From positions 1,550,001-1,614,000 of the forward strand of contig CAVTON010000001.1 in NCBI GenBank assembly GCA_963736455.1: 64,000 nt of DNA, given 5' to 3'. The position numbers and the translations under genes are program-made. Positions within the stretch are counted from its first letter, which is position 1; each line of letters opens with the position of its first letter. The notes under the pieces were generated by a model. That model did not search any database. It was not told where the DNA came from and was given only the letters and a program-made list of their open reading frames with translations. The stretch comes from DAHUXD01 sp963736455. Its GTDB lineage: Bacteria; Acidobacteriota; Thermoanaerobaculia; UBA5066; Gp7-AA6. Shown one piece after another: positions 52,543 through 60,805 of the stretch.

Positions 52543-54185
52543 CCGCTCGGCGAGTCGGATTCGCGGCTCCGCTGCTGACGCTTCTGCTCTTCTGGCTCGT
52601 CGGCTACCCGCTGATCCTGACGGCCGCCGAGGCCTTCGGCGCGCCGCACTGGACCCTCGCCCACGTCCTCGAGTTCGCTCGCCGCCCGGCGGAGTGGTCG
52701 GCGCTCTGGGCGAGCCTCTGGATCTCGCTCGCCACGGTGGGTCTTGCGGCCGCCATCGGAGTTCCGCTCGCCTTCGTCTTCGAGCGCAGTGAGTTCCCCG
52801 GCCGCGGCCTCCTCGGCACGCTCGTCGCGCTTCCCGTCGCTCTGCCGCCCCTGATCGGCGTGATCGCCTTCCTCTTTCTCTACGGCGAGAGCGGCTTCGC
52901 CTCCCGCGGTGTGCAGGCCCTGCTGCGCCTGTCCGAGCCGCCCTGGAGGCTGTCGGGGCCCGGGGCCATCCTGCTGGTGCATGCGTACTCGATGTACGTG
53001 TACTTCTACATGTTCACGCGCGCGGGTCTCGCGCGCCTCGACGGATCGCTCCTCGAGGCGGCGGCGAGCCTCGGCGCGGGCCGCGGGCGCGTGCTCAGGA
53101 CCGTCTCGCTGCCGCTGCTCGTTCCCGCGCTGACGGGCGCGGCGCTCCTGACCTTCATGACGTCGCTCGCCTCCTTCAGCGCACCCTACGTCTTCGGGGG
53201 CAGCTTCCGCGTGATGACGACCCAGATCGTGGCGTCGAAGTTGAACGGCGACACCGGCCTCGCGATGGTGGAAACGGTGACGCTCGCCCTGGTGGGCCTG
53301 GCCGGGCTCGCGCTGCTGCGGCGCGCCGAGCGGCGGCGGCCCGCCTCCGGCGGCGTTCGCGGGATCGCCCCGCGGCGGCGCGAGCTCGGACGGCGCCGCC
53401 GATGGGCGGCGACGGCCGCCGGCTGGGGGCTCACGATCTTCCTGCTCGCCCCGCACGCGACGCTCGTCGTGGTCTCTCTCGTGCCGCGCAACACCTGGAC
53501 CACCGAAGCGATTCCGCCCGTCCTGTCGCTATCCAACTACCGGGCGCTCTTCTCGCAGGCGGAGCGGCTCACGCCGATCCTGAACTCGCTCTGGATGGCG
53601 ACCGCGGCGACGGCCTCCGCGATCGTCCTCGGCTTCGTCGCCGCCTCCGTCGCGGCGCGCAGGTCCGGCCGCTGGAGCGCCACGATCGAGGGCCTGGTCG
53701 CCGCCCCCTGGGCCCTGCCGGGGACGGTCTTCGCCGTCGCCCTCGCCGCCGCCTTCAGTGTGAACGCGCCGTGGATCGGGCGCTTCGTGCTCGTCGGCAC
53801 GGCCGCCATATTGCCGCTCGGCTACCTGGTCCGAAGCCTCCCCCTCACGGGCCGCGCCGCCTTCGCGGGACTGCGGCAGATGGACCCCGCGCTCGAAGAA
53901 GCCGCGGCCTCTCTCGGCGCGGGACGCCGCCGCCGACTGCTCCGCGTGGTATTGCCCCAGATCCGGCCCGCGCTCGCCGCCGGCGCGAGCCTCGCCTTTC
54001 TCGCGGCGCTCGGCGATTTCGTCGTGTCGATCGTCCTCTACACCTACGACACGCGGCCGATCTCGATCGAGATCCTCTCATCGCTCCGCATCCAGGAGAT
54101 CGGGGTCGCCGCGGCGTACGGCGTCCTTCTCACGATCCTCTCGGCGGCGGCGTTTCTCGTTTGGGGAAGGCGCGGCAGCGTCTGA
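52539..54185 (+). CDS. ABC transporter double permease
   Basis: A 548-residue integral membrane protein of the FbpB/ThiP type: two fused permease domains of about six helices each. Both carry the EAA motif that contacts the ATPase (EAAASLGAGRGRVLRTV and EEAAASLGAGRRRRLLRVV). The TTG start overlaps the repaired ATPase stop (TTGA), fitting the coupling pattern of this operon. The first domain begins RRVGFAAPLLTLLLFWLVG. Together with the binding lipoprotein it imports a small solute; iron is the common substrate of this family but not proven here. Confidence 0.88.
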   Translation: MTARRVGFAAPLLTLLLFWLVGYPLILTAAEAFGAPHWTLAHVLEFARRPAEWSALWASLWISLATVGLAAAIGVPLAFVFERSEFPGRGLLGTLVALPVALPPLIGVIAFLFLYGESGFASRGVQALLRLSEPPWRLSGPGAILLVHAYSMYVYFYMFTRAGLARLDGSLLEAAASLGAGRGRVLRTVSLPLLVPALTGAALLTFMTSLASFSAPYVFGGSFRVMTTQIVASKLNGDTGLAMVETVTLALVGLAGLALLRRAERRRPASGGVRGIAPRRRELGRRRRWAATAAGWGLTIFLLAPHATLVVVSLVPRNTWTTEAIPPVLSLSNYRALFSQAERLTPILNSLWMATAATASAIVLGFVAASVAARRSGRWSATIEGLVAAPWALPGTVFAVALAAAFSVNAPWIGRFVLVGTAAILPLGYLVRSLPLTGRAAFAGLRQMDPALEEAAASLGAGRRRRLLRVVLPQIRPALAAGASLAFLAALGDFVVSIVLYTYDTRPISIEILSSLRIQEIGVAAAYGVLLTILSAAAFLVWGRRGSV

Positions 54186-54198
54186 CCGCCGCGACCCG

Positions 54199-54220
54199 CG
54201 CGGCCGCGTTTAAGGCCGCG
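54199..54220. terminator. GC hairpin between convergent genes
   Basis: CGCGGCC (54199-54205) and GGCCGCG (54214-54220) pair with an 8-base loop. They lie at the ends of the convergent permease and sugar-dehydrogenase genes, the right arm overlapping the last codons of the latter. No T-run. Confidence 0.35.
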
Positions 54221-55736
54221 TGACCACCCGCGGCGTCGGCTCGAAGCGGGGAACGCGCGGAATCGGAAAATAGGTGAAGGCCAGCGCCTTCACCGCCGCC
54301 GGAACGCCCGGGTTCGCGACGGACACGTCCACCGTACCCGCCGGGCGCGGCGGCGCCACCGCGACGAGAGCGGTCGAGCTCTGGACCGTGACCGAGGGCG
54401 ACGGGAAGATGCCGAAGAGCACGTTGGTCAGGGCCGAGAAATTCGAGCCCGTGATCAGCACGTGCTCGCCGCCCCGGGTCGAGCCCGTCGCCGGGGCGAC
54501 CTGGTCGATCGTCGGGGGCTGCGGCGGAAGGGGCACGACCTGGTACAGGGCGCCCTGCGTTCCGACGTAGAGCTCTCCGCGGTTGTCCTCGCCGAAGGTC
54601 GTCAGGTTCGGCGCCGTGATCGGAAGGAGCGTCGAAGACCAGGTCCCCGACTGCGGGACGGCGGACCAGATCTCCCCGGTGCAGAAGTCGCCGTAGACGT
54701 ACGAGCCCTTGAGGTCCGGGATCGCCGCCCCCCGATAGACGTAGCCGCCGGTGATGGCGCACCGGCCGTTGTCGTGCGCGTACTCGAAGATCGGCAGCGT
54801 GTACGCCGGGTCGCCGCACGCCGGGGGCGGCAGGACGCAACCGGCGGCGCCCGCACTGTTGCAGTGAAACCCCTCCATGATCTTCCATCCGTAGTTCTGG
54901 CCGCCTCCGCTTACGAGCGGCTCGTAGTCGACCTCTTCATAGTTGTTCTGCCCCACGTCGCCGATGTAGAGGTCGCCCGTCAGCCGGTCGAACGAGAACC
55001 GCCACGGGTTGCGCAGCCCGAGGGCCCACGCCTCCGGGGGCCCGGTCGTCGTCACGAAGGGGTTGTTGACCGGGATGCCGTAGTAGGGCGGCTGGTTGAC
55101 GCTCTGGTCCACGTCGATGCGCAGCACCTTGCCGAGCAGCGACTCGGTCGACTGGGACAAGCACTGAGGGTCGTTTTCGCTGCCGCCGTCTCCCATGCCG
55201 ACGTAGAGGTCTCCGTCCGGACCGAACTGGAGCTGCCCGCCGTTGTGGTTCGTGTACGGCTGGTCGATCGTCAGGAGGATCACGCCGCTGAACGGATCCG
55301 CGGTGTTCGGATCGCTCAGGGACACGTGGTAGCGCGCGATCACGGTCTGGCCGGTGAGGTTCGTGTAGTCGACGAAGACGAAGCCGTTGACGGCGTAGTG
55401 CGGGTGAAACGCCGCGGAGAGCAGGCCCTGCTCGCCGCAGCAGATGATGAGGGTCGAGACGTCGAGGAAGGGCGTGGGGAGCAGCTGCGTGCCGTCCCAG
55501 ATGTCGATCTCTCCGCGCTGCCGCGTGATGAACAGGCGGCTGTCGCCCGCGTTGGTGATCGCCGTGATGTCCGGCACCAGGGCGAGCTGCGCGAGAAGGA
55601 CGCCCGGCGCCACCGAGCCCCTGGGAGAGAGCCGGGGCGAGGCGGCCGCGCCGGCGGCCTCGCCGTGCCCCGGCCTCGAGGCGAGCACGGCGCCCGCGGC
55701 GGCGAGAACGAGGAGGAGGCGGCCGGTCCGAAGCAT
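54210..55736 (-). CDS. PQQ-type (GSDH) sugar dehydrogenase with IPT/TIG domain
   Basis: A 508-residue exported protein. After a leader (MLRTGRLLLVLAAAGAVLAS) comes a six-bladed GSDH propeller: SRLFITRQRGEIDIWDG, GEQGLLSAAFHPHYAVNG, NHNGGQLQFGPDGDLYVGMGDGG (catalytic His in NHNGG), GLRNPWRFSFDRLTGDLYIGDVGQ and NYGWKIMEG. The C-terminal 90 residues are an IPT/TIG domain (PTIDQVAPATGSTRGGEHVLITGSNF). Family members oxidise aldoses with PQQ in the periplasm, but many such genes are unproven. It is probably secreted and adjacent to an SMP-30-like gene. Confidence 0.86.
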   Translation of the reverse strand: MLRTGRLLLVLAAAGAVLASRPGHGEAAGAAASPRLSPRGSVAPGVLLAQLALVPDITAITNAGDSRLFITRQRGEIDIWDGTQLLPTPFLDVSTLIICCGEQGLLSAAFHPHYAVNGFVFVDYTNLTGQTVIARYHVSLSDPNTADPFSGVILLTIDQPYTNHNGGQLQFGPDGDLYVGMGDGGSENDPQCLSQSTESLLGKVLRIDVDQSVNQPPYYGIPVNNPFVTTTGPPEAWALGLRNPWRFSFDRLTGDLYIGDVGQNNYEEVDYEPLVSGGGQNYGWKIMEGFHCNSAGAAGCVLPPPACGDPAYTLPIFEYAHDNGRCAITGGYVYRGAAIPDLKGSYVYGDFCTGEIWSAVPQSGTWSSTLLPITAPNLTTFGEDNRGELYVGTQGALYQVVPLPPQPPTIDQVAPATGSTRGGEHVLITGSNFSALTNVLFGIFPSPSVTVQSSTALVAVAPPRPAGTVDVSVANPGVPAAVKALAFTYFPIPRVPRFEPTPRVVTRP

Positions 55737-55778
55737 GGGCTCGGATGATACGGCATCGATGCGACGCCCGGGAGCCGG

Positions 55779-57062
55779 TCAGCGCAGGTTCACGCGAAGG
55801 ATGACCGCGTCCTGGAGATCTCCGGGTTTCGGGGGGTTCTTCGTGTCGTAGTACCGGTGCCCCTGGTTGTTCGCGGAGAAAAAGAGCACGCCGTCGACGA
55901 CCGTCCCGAGGGTCGGCTCGTCGAAGGCCGGATGGTTCATCTCGACGATCCTCGCCTTCGCGACGCTCACGCCGTCGGGCGCAAGTTCGAGCAGGGTGAC
56001 CCGATGCGGCCGGACGCCGTTCTGGATCGCGACGAGGCGGCCCGGTCCGGCGTATGCGAGGCCGTCGACGCCCGCGAGCGTCAGGTCGGCCGGCACCGTC
56101 AGCGGCGCGACCTCCTTCGAGGCCACGTCGATCCGATAGAGGCCGCCGTAGTCGGAGGCGTAGAGCGCCCGGCCGTCCGGCGTCAGCGCGAGGCCCTGCG
56201 TGCCCCGCATCGCGTCCGTCTCGAGAAAGACCTCGAGCTCTCCGCGGGCCGGATCGAGCGTGTAGATCCTGGGCGAGCGGCCGTCGTTGACGTAGACCCG
56301 CCCATCGGCGCCGACGGTCAGGTCGTCGAAATACGGCGGCTCCTTCGAGGCCGGCGGCCGGTGGATCTTCCGGAGCCTCCCCGTGTCCAGGTCGAACTCG
56401 AACAGGCCGCTGTCGGGCGGATCGCCCTCCCGTGCGCCGTTCATCGCGGGAATCGTCTCGTTGGCGACCCACAGCGTGCGGCGCCGCGCGTCCACGCCCA
56501 TGCCGAGCGCGCTCTTCAAGCCGCCGCCCGGCGGAACGAAGACGGAGATCTTTCCGTCCGGCCGGATCCGGAAGATCTTTCCCTGGCGCACGCTGGCGAC
56601 GAAAAACGACTTCGACACGGGGTCGTAGGCGACGCCCTCGGGCGCAATCTCCTTCTCCGGAATTGTGAACGCCACCGTCGCGCCGGACGTGATGCGCTCC
56701 TTCTCGATCGCCCGCATGCGCGCCAGGACCTCCTGATACCCCTCCGTCCGACGGATCGAGTCGAAGTCCTTGTCCGCGTCGATGTCCGCGACCAACCGGT
56801 GGGAGGCGAAGTCCCGCAGCGTGGCAATGGCGGCCGCGGCGTCTCCGTTGATGGCCTGCGCGCAGGCGAGGTTGTAGAGGATCCAGACGTCGCCGGGCCG
56901 CAGGCGCGCCGCCTCCTGATAGTCGCGGAGGAAGGCCGCCTTGTCGCCCCGGTCGTAGGCGGCGCGGGCGTCGCGCATGAGGGCGAACGCGCTCTCGGGC
57001 GGATCCGCGGCCCGGAGCGATGCGGCCGCGGCGAAGACGAGAATCGCGAGCGACTTCTTCAC
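55779..57062 (-). CDS. SMP-30/gluconolactonase-like protein with TPR-like N-terminus
   Basis: A 427-residue exported protein (leader KKSLAILVFAAAASLRA). Residues ~25-125 are a small tetratricopeptide-like helical region (ARAAYDRGDKAAFLRDYQEAARLRPGD, YNLACAQAINGD). The rest is a beta-propeller of the SMP-30/NHL type with EGVAYDPVSKSFFVASVRQG, LWVANETIPAM, PYFDDLTVGADGRVYVNDG and GTQGLALTPDGRALYASDYGG. Some metal-binding positions of true gluconolactonases seem present (E in APEGV, N in YVND), but activity is not established. It lies 42 bases upstream of the GSDH gene on the same strand. Confidence 0.8.
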   Translation of the reverse strand: MKKSLAILVFAAAASLRAADPPESAFALMRDARAAYDRGDKAAFLRDYQEAARLRPGDVWILYNLACAQAINGDAAAAIATLRDFASHRLVADIDADKDFDSIRRTEGYQEVLARMRAIEKERITSGATVAFTIPEKEIAPEGVAYDPVSKSFFVASVRQGKIFRIRPDGKISVFVPPGGGLKSALGMGVDARRRTLWVANETIPAMNGAREGDPPDSGLFEFDLDTGRLRKIHRPPASKEPPYFDDLTVGADGRVYVNDGRSPRIYTLDPARGELEVFLETDAMRGTQGLALTPDGRALYASDYGGLYRIDVASKEVAPLTVPADLTLAGVDGLAYAGPGRLVAIQNGVRPHRVTLLELAPDGVSVAKARIVEMNHPAFDEPTLGTVVDGVLFFSANNQGHRYYDTKNPPKPGDLQDAVILRVNLR

Positions 57063-57130
57063 GGAGCTCCTCCCCCCGGCTGCTACGGATCGGAGCGGCC
57101 AGGGTTTCCACCGGCGGGCCGCCGCGCCGT

Positions 57131-57787
57131 TTAAGAGTCGAGGACGGCGTAGGCGCGGACGGGAAAGCTGCCGAGGCCGCGGAAGGGAGCCGGGACCGAG
57201 TGGAATCGGAATCTCGACGACCCGAGCGACCCCAGGTTGCAGAGGTGCTCGACGATCGGGATGCCGGCCGAGAGAAGCAGCGTGTGGGCCGGGCGCACTC
57301 CGTCGGACGCATCGTCGATGTTGAGCGAATCGATTCCGACGAGCGCGGGTCCGGCCGCCGCCAGACGCTCCGCGGCGGACCGGGTCAGGAAGGGATGGCC
57401 CTCGGCATAGCGGGGCGTCCGCCAGTGCGCGTCCCAGCCCGTGCGGATCAGGACGGCCTTGCCCGCCAGGTCGCGCCCGGCGAAGCGCTCGGCGTCGATG
57501 CCGCGTCCGGCTCCGGCGTCCACGACGGCGCCTTCGAGGTCGGCCACGCTTTCGAGGGGCAGCTCGCCCACGTCCTTTCCGTGAGCGAAGCGATGAAACG
57601 GCGCATCGAGGTACGTGCCCGTGTTCGCGATCATGCGCACGCGCGCGATGTGAAACGTCGTGCCCTCGGCGTAGTGCCCGCGCGATGCTTCGCGGCCGAG
57701 AAAGTCGGAGATCACCGGTCCGGGCAACCCGGGATAGGTGATCATGCCGTGTTCGATCGGATGGGACAGGTCGACCAGCCGCGACAT
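57131..57787 (-). CDS. Cyclase family (arylformamidase-like) hydrolase
   Basis: A 218-residue protein of the cyclase/KynB-like family. It opens RLVDLSHPIEHGMITYPGLP and has the family strand GTTFHIARVRMIANTGTYLDAPFHRF. The zinc motif, usually HxGTHxDxPxH, reads NTGTYLDAPFH, so two His are replaced (Asn and Tyr) while the Asp and last His are kept. A subgroup with this variant seems to exist, but I cannot check. Function (arylformamidase, isatin hydrolase or other) is open. It is last in the Lrp operon, 10 bases after the DinB-like gene. Confidence 0.85.
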   Translation of the reverse strand: MSRLVDLSHPIEHGMITYPGLPGPVISDFLGREASRGHYAEGTTFHIARVRMIANTGTYLDAPFHRFAHGKDVGELPLESVADLEGAVVDAGAGRGIDAERFAGRDLAGKAVLIRTGWDAHWRTPRYAEGHPFLTRSAAERLAAAGPALVGIDSLNIDDASDGVRPAHTLLLSAGIPIVEHLCNLGSLGSSRFRFHSVPAPFRGLGSFPVRAYAVLDS

Positions 57788-57797
57788 CCCGTCAAGG

Positions 57798-58286
57798 CTA
57801 TCCCGATTTCTTGCGGTCCTGCCAGAGCCGCTTGAGGAGCTGGATCTGCCCGGTGTGGTACACGTCGTGGGAAGCGACGCCGTACACGAGCGTGTCCGTC
57901 CGGTACCGGCTTCCTCGAAGCCGCCGCTCGAGCGCCGCGTCGGAGAGCCGGGCGACGGCCGCGCGCAGCCGGCGATGGGTCTCGTCGAGCCGGGCGAGGT
58001 CGGCGCGCCAGGCCCGTTCGGTCGGCGAGGCCGGGCGCTCGAACCAGTTGCTTCCCTCCTCCGCGAACCCGCCCTTCTTTTCGCCCGCCAGCATCCGCCG
58101 GACGGCATACTTCCAGTACGCGGCATGCACCGCGAGCTCCCAGACGTTGTGCCGGCCCGGCGACGGACGCCAGGCGGCCTGCCCCGCGCGGACGCCTCGC
58201 AGCGCGCCCCTCAGGTTCGGACCCTGCCAGGCCTTCTTCTCGTAGGATTCGTCGAGCAGACGGAGAAGCAACGCGATTCTGCTCAT
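57798..58286 (-). CDS. DinB-like metal-binding protein
   Basis: A 162-residue four-helix protein of the DinB/YfiT fold. The metal-binding His pattern is visible: ELAVHAAYWKYAV and SHDVYHTGQIQLLKRL (HxxxH near the C-terminus). Other features are PSPGRHNVWEL and WRADLARLDETHRRL. DinB-family members are metal-dependent, often thiol-related transferases, but most are uncharacterised. Its start overlaps the stop of the next exporter upstream by ATGA, so it is a coupled member of the Lrp-led operon. Confidence 0.87.
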   Translation of the reverse strand: MSRIALLLRLLDESYEKKAWQGPNLRGALRGVRAGQAAWRPSPGRHNVWELAVHAAYWKYAVRRMLAGEKKGGFAEEGSNWFERPASPTERAWRADLARLDETHRRLRAAVARLSDAALERRLRGSRYRTDTLVYGVASHDVYHTGQIQLLKRLWQDRKKSG

Positions 58287-59257
58287 CGGCGGCCTCCTTC
58301 CGCGCGCCGCGGGGCGATGTTTTCCTCGGCGGGCGCGACCGTGCGGCGCGCGCCGTGGCGAATGATGAGGGCGACCGCGGCGACGATGACCGCCGCCCCG
58401 ACGATCGTCCGCGGCGTCAGGGGCTCGCCGGCGAACAACCAGCCGAGGAGGACCGCGACGACCGGGTTGACGTAGGCATACGTCGACGCGCGCGCCGGCG
58501 TCGTCGCCCCGAGAAGGAAGATGTACGCCGTGAAGCCGAGGAGCGAGCCCGCGACGATCAGGTAGCCGAGGGACACGAGCGAGCGGGCCGAGGCCGCGGC
58601 CGGCGAAAAGCGGCTCCACTCGCCCGTGGCGCCGGCCGCCGCGAGCAGGATCACGCCTCCGGCGACCATCTCCATCGCCGTGGCGAGCAGGGTCGAAGAC
58701 GGCAGGACCGCCCGGCGCGAGTACAACGAACCGATCGCCCAGAGAAGGGCCGCCGTCAGCAGGGCCGCTGCGCCGAGCGGATCGACGCGGCTGCCTCCGG
58801 CGAAGTGACCCGGGGCGACCAGGAAGGCGATTCCCGCGAGGCCCATCGCCAGGCCGAGGAGGACGACTCCGTGCGGGCGCTCGCGCCGCTGCAGGCCGTC
58901 GAGGACGGTCATCCAGATCGGGACCGAGGCGACGATCAGGGCGGCGAGACCGGAGGGCACCCGCTGCTCGGCCCAGGTCACGAGGCCGTTGCCTCCGAGC
59001 AGCATCAGGCCGCCGATCACCGCCGCCGAGCGCCAGTGGCGGCGCTCGGGCCGAGGCGTTCCGCGAAGCCGCAGCCACCCATAGAGAAGGACTCCCGCCG
59101 TGAGGTGGCGCAATCCCGCCAGGACGAAGGGAGGAATCGTCTCGACGCCGAATCGGATCGCGAGATACGTCGAGCCCCACAGCACGTACACCGCCGCGAA
59201 CGCGAGGACCAGCTCCCCGCGGGGGACCGGACGGGCGCGCGATCCCGTATCAGGCAT
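58283..59257 (-). CDS. EamA/DMT family exporter
   Basis: A 324-residue membrane protein with ten predicted helices in two EamA repeats. It begins ELVLAFAAVYVLWGSTYLAIRFG, the standard DMT opening, and has GGNGLVTWAEQRVPSGLAALI in the first half and STYAYVNPVVAVLLGWLFAGEPLTP in the second. ATG 59257 overlaps the previous gene by 8 bases. EamA proteins export amino acids and other metabolites. It is a paralogue of the preceding exporter, sharing the same landmark order, so a tandem duplication is likely. Confidence 0.9.
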   Translation of the reverse strand: MPDTGSRARPVPRGELVLAFAAVYVLWGSTYLAIRFGVETIPPFVLAGLRHLTAGVLLYGWLRLRGTPRPERRHWRSAAVIGGLMLLGGNGLVTWAEQRVPSGLAALIVASVPIWMTVLDGLQRRERPHGVVLLGLAMGLAGIAFLVAPGHFAGGSRVDPLGAAALLTAALLWAIGSLYSRRAVLPSSTLLATAMEMVAGGVILLAAAGATGEWSRFSPAAASARSLVSLGYLIVAGSLLGFTAYIFLLGATTPARASTYAYVNPVVAVLLGWLFAGEPLTPRTIVGAAVIVAAVALIIRHGARRTVAPAEENIAPRRAEGGRR

Positions 59258-60230
59258 GGAGCGTCTCCGACGCCTTTTCGCAGCCGAGACCCGGTTCCCC
59301 GGAAGGGGCGAGCTCGCCTTCTTCACCGCCGTGGCGAATGATGATCGCGACGGCGCCGACGATGACGACGGCCGCGAGCGCGACGCGGGGAGTCAGCGCC
59401 TCTCCCGCGAGCGCCCATCCGAGGAATACCGCGACGATCGGGTTGACGTACGCGTAGGTGGAGACGCGCGCGACGGTCGTCACGCGCAGGAGCCAGAGAT
59501 ACGCCGTGAACCCCACGATCGAGCCGAACACGAAGAGATAGACCGTCGCGAGGATCGAACGCGCGCTGGCCGCGGACGGATCGAATCGCGAGAGCTCGCC
59601 GGCCCCGAGCCCGACCAGGGCGAGTCCCAGGCCGCCGCAGAAGAGCGTCGTCGCGGTCGCCATCACCGGCGAGGCCGGCAGACGCGAGCCTTTCGAGAAG
59701 AGTGAGCCGCTCGCCCAGCAGAACGTTCCCGCCACCAGGACGAGGAGAGCCGGCGCCGCGAACCGCTCTCCTCCGAGAAGGCCGCCGGGGCCGCTGAGGA
59801 TCACGAGTCCCGCGGCCCCGAGCGCGAGCCCGGCCAGGACGGCGTTTCGAGGCAGGCGGCGGCTTCGCACGCTCTCTATCAACACGAACGAGGCGGGTTC
59901 GGTTGCGACGACGAGCGCGGCCACTCCCGAAGGGATCAGGCGCTCGGCCCAGACGACGCCGCCCGTGCCGCAGACGAAGAGGAGAATTCCCGTGACCGCC
60001 GATCCTCCCCACTCCCGGCGGGTCGGCGGCCCGGCTCCCGAGACGCGCGCCCAGAGATACATCAGGACTCCGGCGGTCGTGAAGCGCACGCCCTGGGTGA
60101 AGAACGGGGGAAGCGTCTCGATCGAGAATCGGATGCCGAGGTACGTGGAGCCCCAGAGGACGTACACGGCCGCAAAGGCCGAGGCCAGCCGCAGCGTCGA
60201 GGGCCTCTCCGGCCGGATTCCCTCAGACAC
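59250..60230 (-). CDS. EamA/DMT family exporter, paralogue
   Basis: A 326-residue ten-helix EamA protein: FAAVYVLWGSTYLGIRFSIE, CGTGGVVWAERLIPSGVAALVV and STYAYVNPIVAVFLGWALAGEALTP. It closely parallels the neighbouring exporter. A GTG start overlaps the Lrp stop by 8 bases, the same spacing as at its other junction. With an Lrp-type regulator upstream it probably exports an amino acid or related compound, but the substrate is not known. Confidence 0.9.
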   Translation of the reverse strand: MSEGIRPERPSTLRLASAFAAVYVLWGSTYLGIRFSIETLPPFFTQGVRFTTAGVLMYLWARVSGAGPPTRREWGGSAVTGILLFVCGTGGVVWAERLIPSGVAALVVATEPASFVLIESVRSRRLPRNAVLAGLALGAAGLVILSGPGGLLGGERFAAPALLVLVAGTFCWASGSLFSKGSRLPASPVMATATTLFCGGLGLALVGLGAGELSRFDPSAASARSILATVYLFVFGSIVGFTAYLWLLRVTTVARVSTYAYVNPIVAVFLGWALAGEALTPRVALAAVVIVGAVAIIIRHGGEEGELAPSGEPGLGCEKASETLHA

Positions 60231-60711
60231 GGACGCTCTCGGGAATCGCCCGCTCGGGAGCCTCGAGCGGAAGCGAGGCGCTCTCCTTGACGGTCTCGAG
60301 CACGATCGTAGTCCGCGTCGACGTGATCGACTCGATCGAGCCGAAGCGGTCCCGAAGGAGCCGGCCGAGGGCCTCGGTGTCGGCGGCGCGCACCTTCGCG
60401 AGCAGGCAGTCTTCGCCCGCGACGTCGTGGACCTCGAGAACCTCCGGGATCGCCGCGACGCGCGCCGCGGTTTTCTCCGCTCCGGGCTTCTCGTCGGCGC
60501 GCACGAAGACGAAAGCGAGCAGAGGCAATCCCATCTCCTTGGGGTTCACCCGTGTTTCGTAGCCCTCGATGACGCCGCGCTCCTCGAGCTTGCGGATCCG
60601 TTCGAAGACCGCGGATGGCGCGAGACCCACCAGCCTCGCGATCTGGGCATTCGAGGTACGCGAATTTGACTGAAGAATCTTCAGTATTTTGGCGTCAATT
60701 CCGTTGATCAT
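60223..60711 (-). CDS. Lrp/AsnC family transcriptional regulator
   Basis: A 162-residue regulator. The N-terminal winged HTH has IDAKILKILQSNSRTSNAQIARLVGLAPSAV with the recognition helix FERIRKLEERGVIEGYE. The C-terminal RAM domain (LPLLAFVFVRAD, VLEVHDVAGEDCLLAKVRA) binds an amino acid effector. ATG 60711 is chosen because it begins the HTH and follows a good promoter; ATG 60756 adds 15 atypical residues. It leads a five-gene operon with two EamA exporters, a common way to control amino-acid efflux. Confidence 0.92.
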   Translation of the reverse strand: MINGIDAKILKILQSNSRTSNAQIARLVGLAPSAVFERIRKLEERGVIEGYETRVNPKEMGLPLLAFVFVRADEKPGAEKTAARVAAIPEVLEVHDVAGEDCLLAKVRAADTEALGRLLRDRFGSIESITSTRTTIVLETVKESASLPLEAPERAIPESVRV

Positions 60712-60717
60712 TCGCAA

Positions 60718-60746
60718 AATATACGGATTCAGCGAATAGTTGGCAA
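60718..60746 (-). promoter_or_regulatory. Sigma70-like promoter of the lrp operon
   Basis: Read on the minus strand: TTGCCA (60741-60746) and TATATT (60718-60723) with a 17-base spacer, in an AT-rich patch unlike the surrounding sequence. The ATG starts six bases after TATATT, so the transcript may be leaderless; no Shine-Dalgarno is visible. Confidence 0.5.
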
Positions 60747-60805
60747 TATGCGTCAACCCATTGAGCCGCCGAAGTTTGTGAGAGAACCAGGGACCGGCGA
60801 CCCGC

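Noticed and set aside
51729..54185. A single long frame joining the ABC ATPase to the permease
   Set aside because: The junction after residue 230 or so is Arg-rich nonsense. Removing one base near 52425 restores the proper ATPase end and a TTGA overlap with the permease.
58283..60230. Recent perfect tandem duplication of the exporters
   Set aside because: The proteins are clearly paralogous but diverged through their length, so an old duplication.
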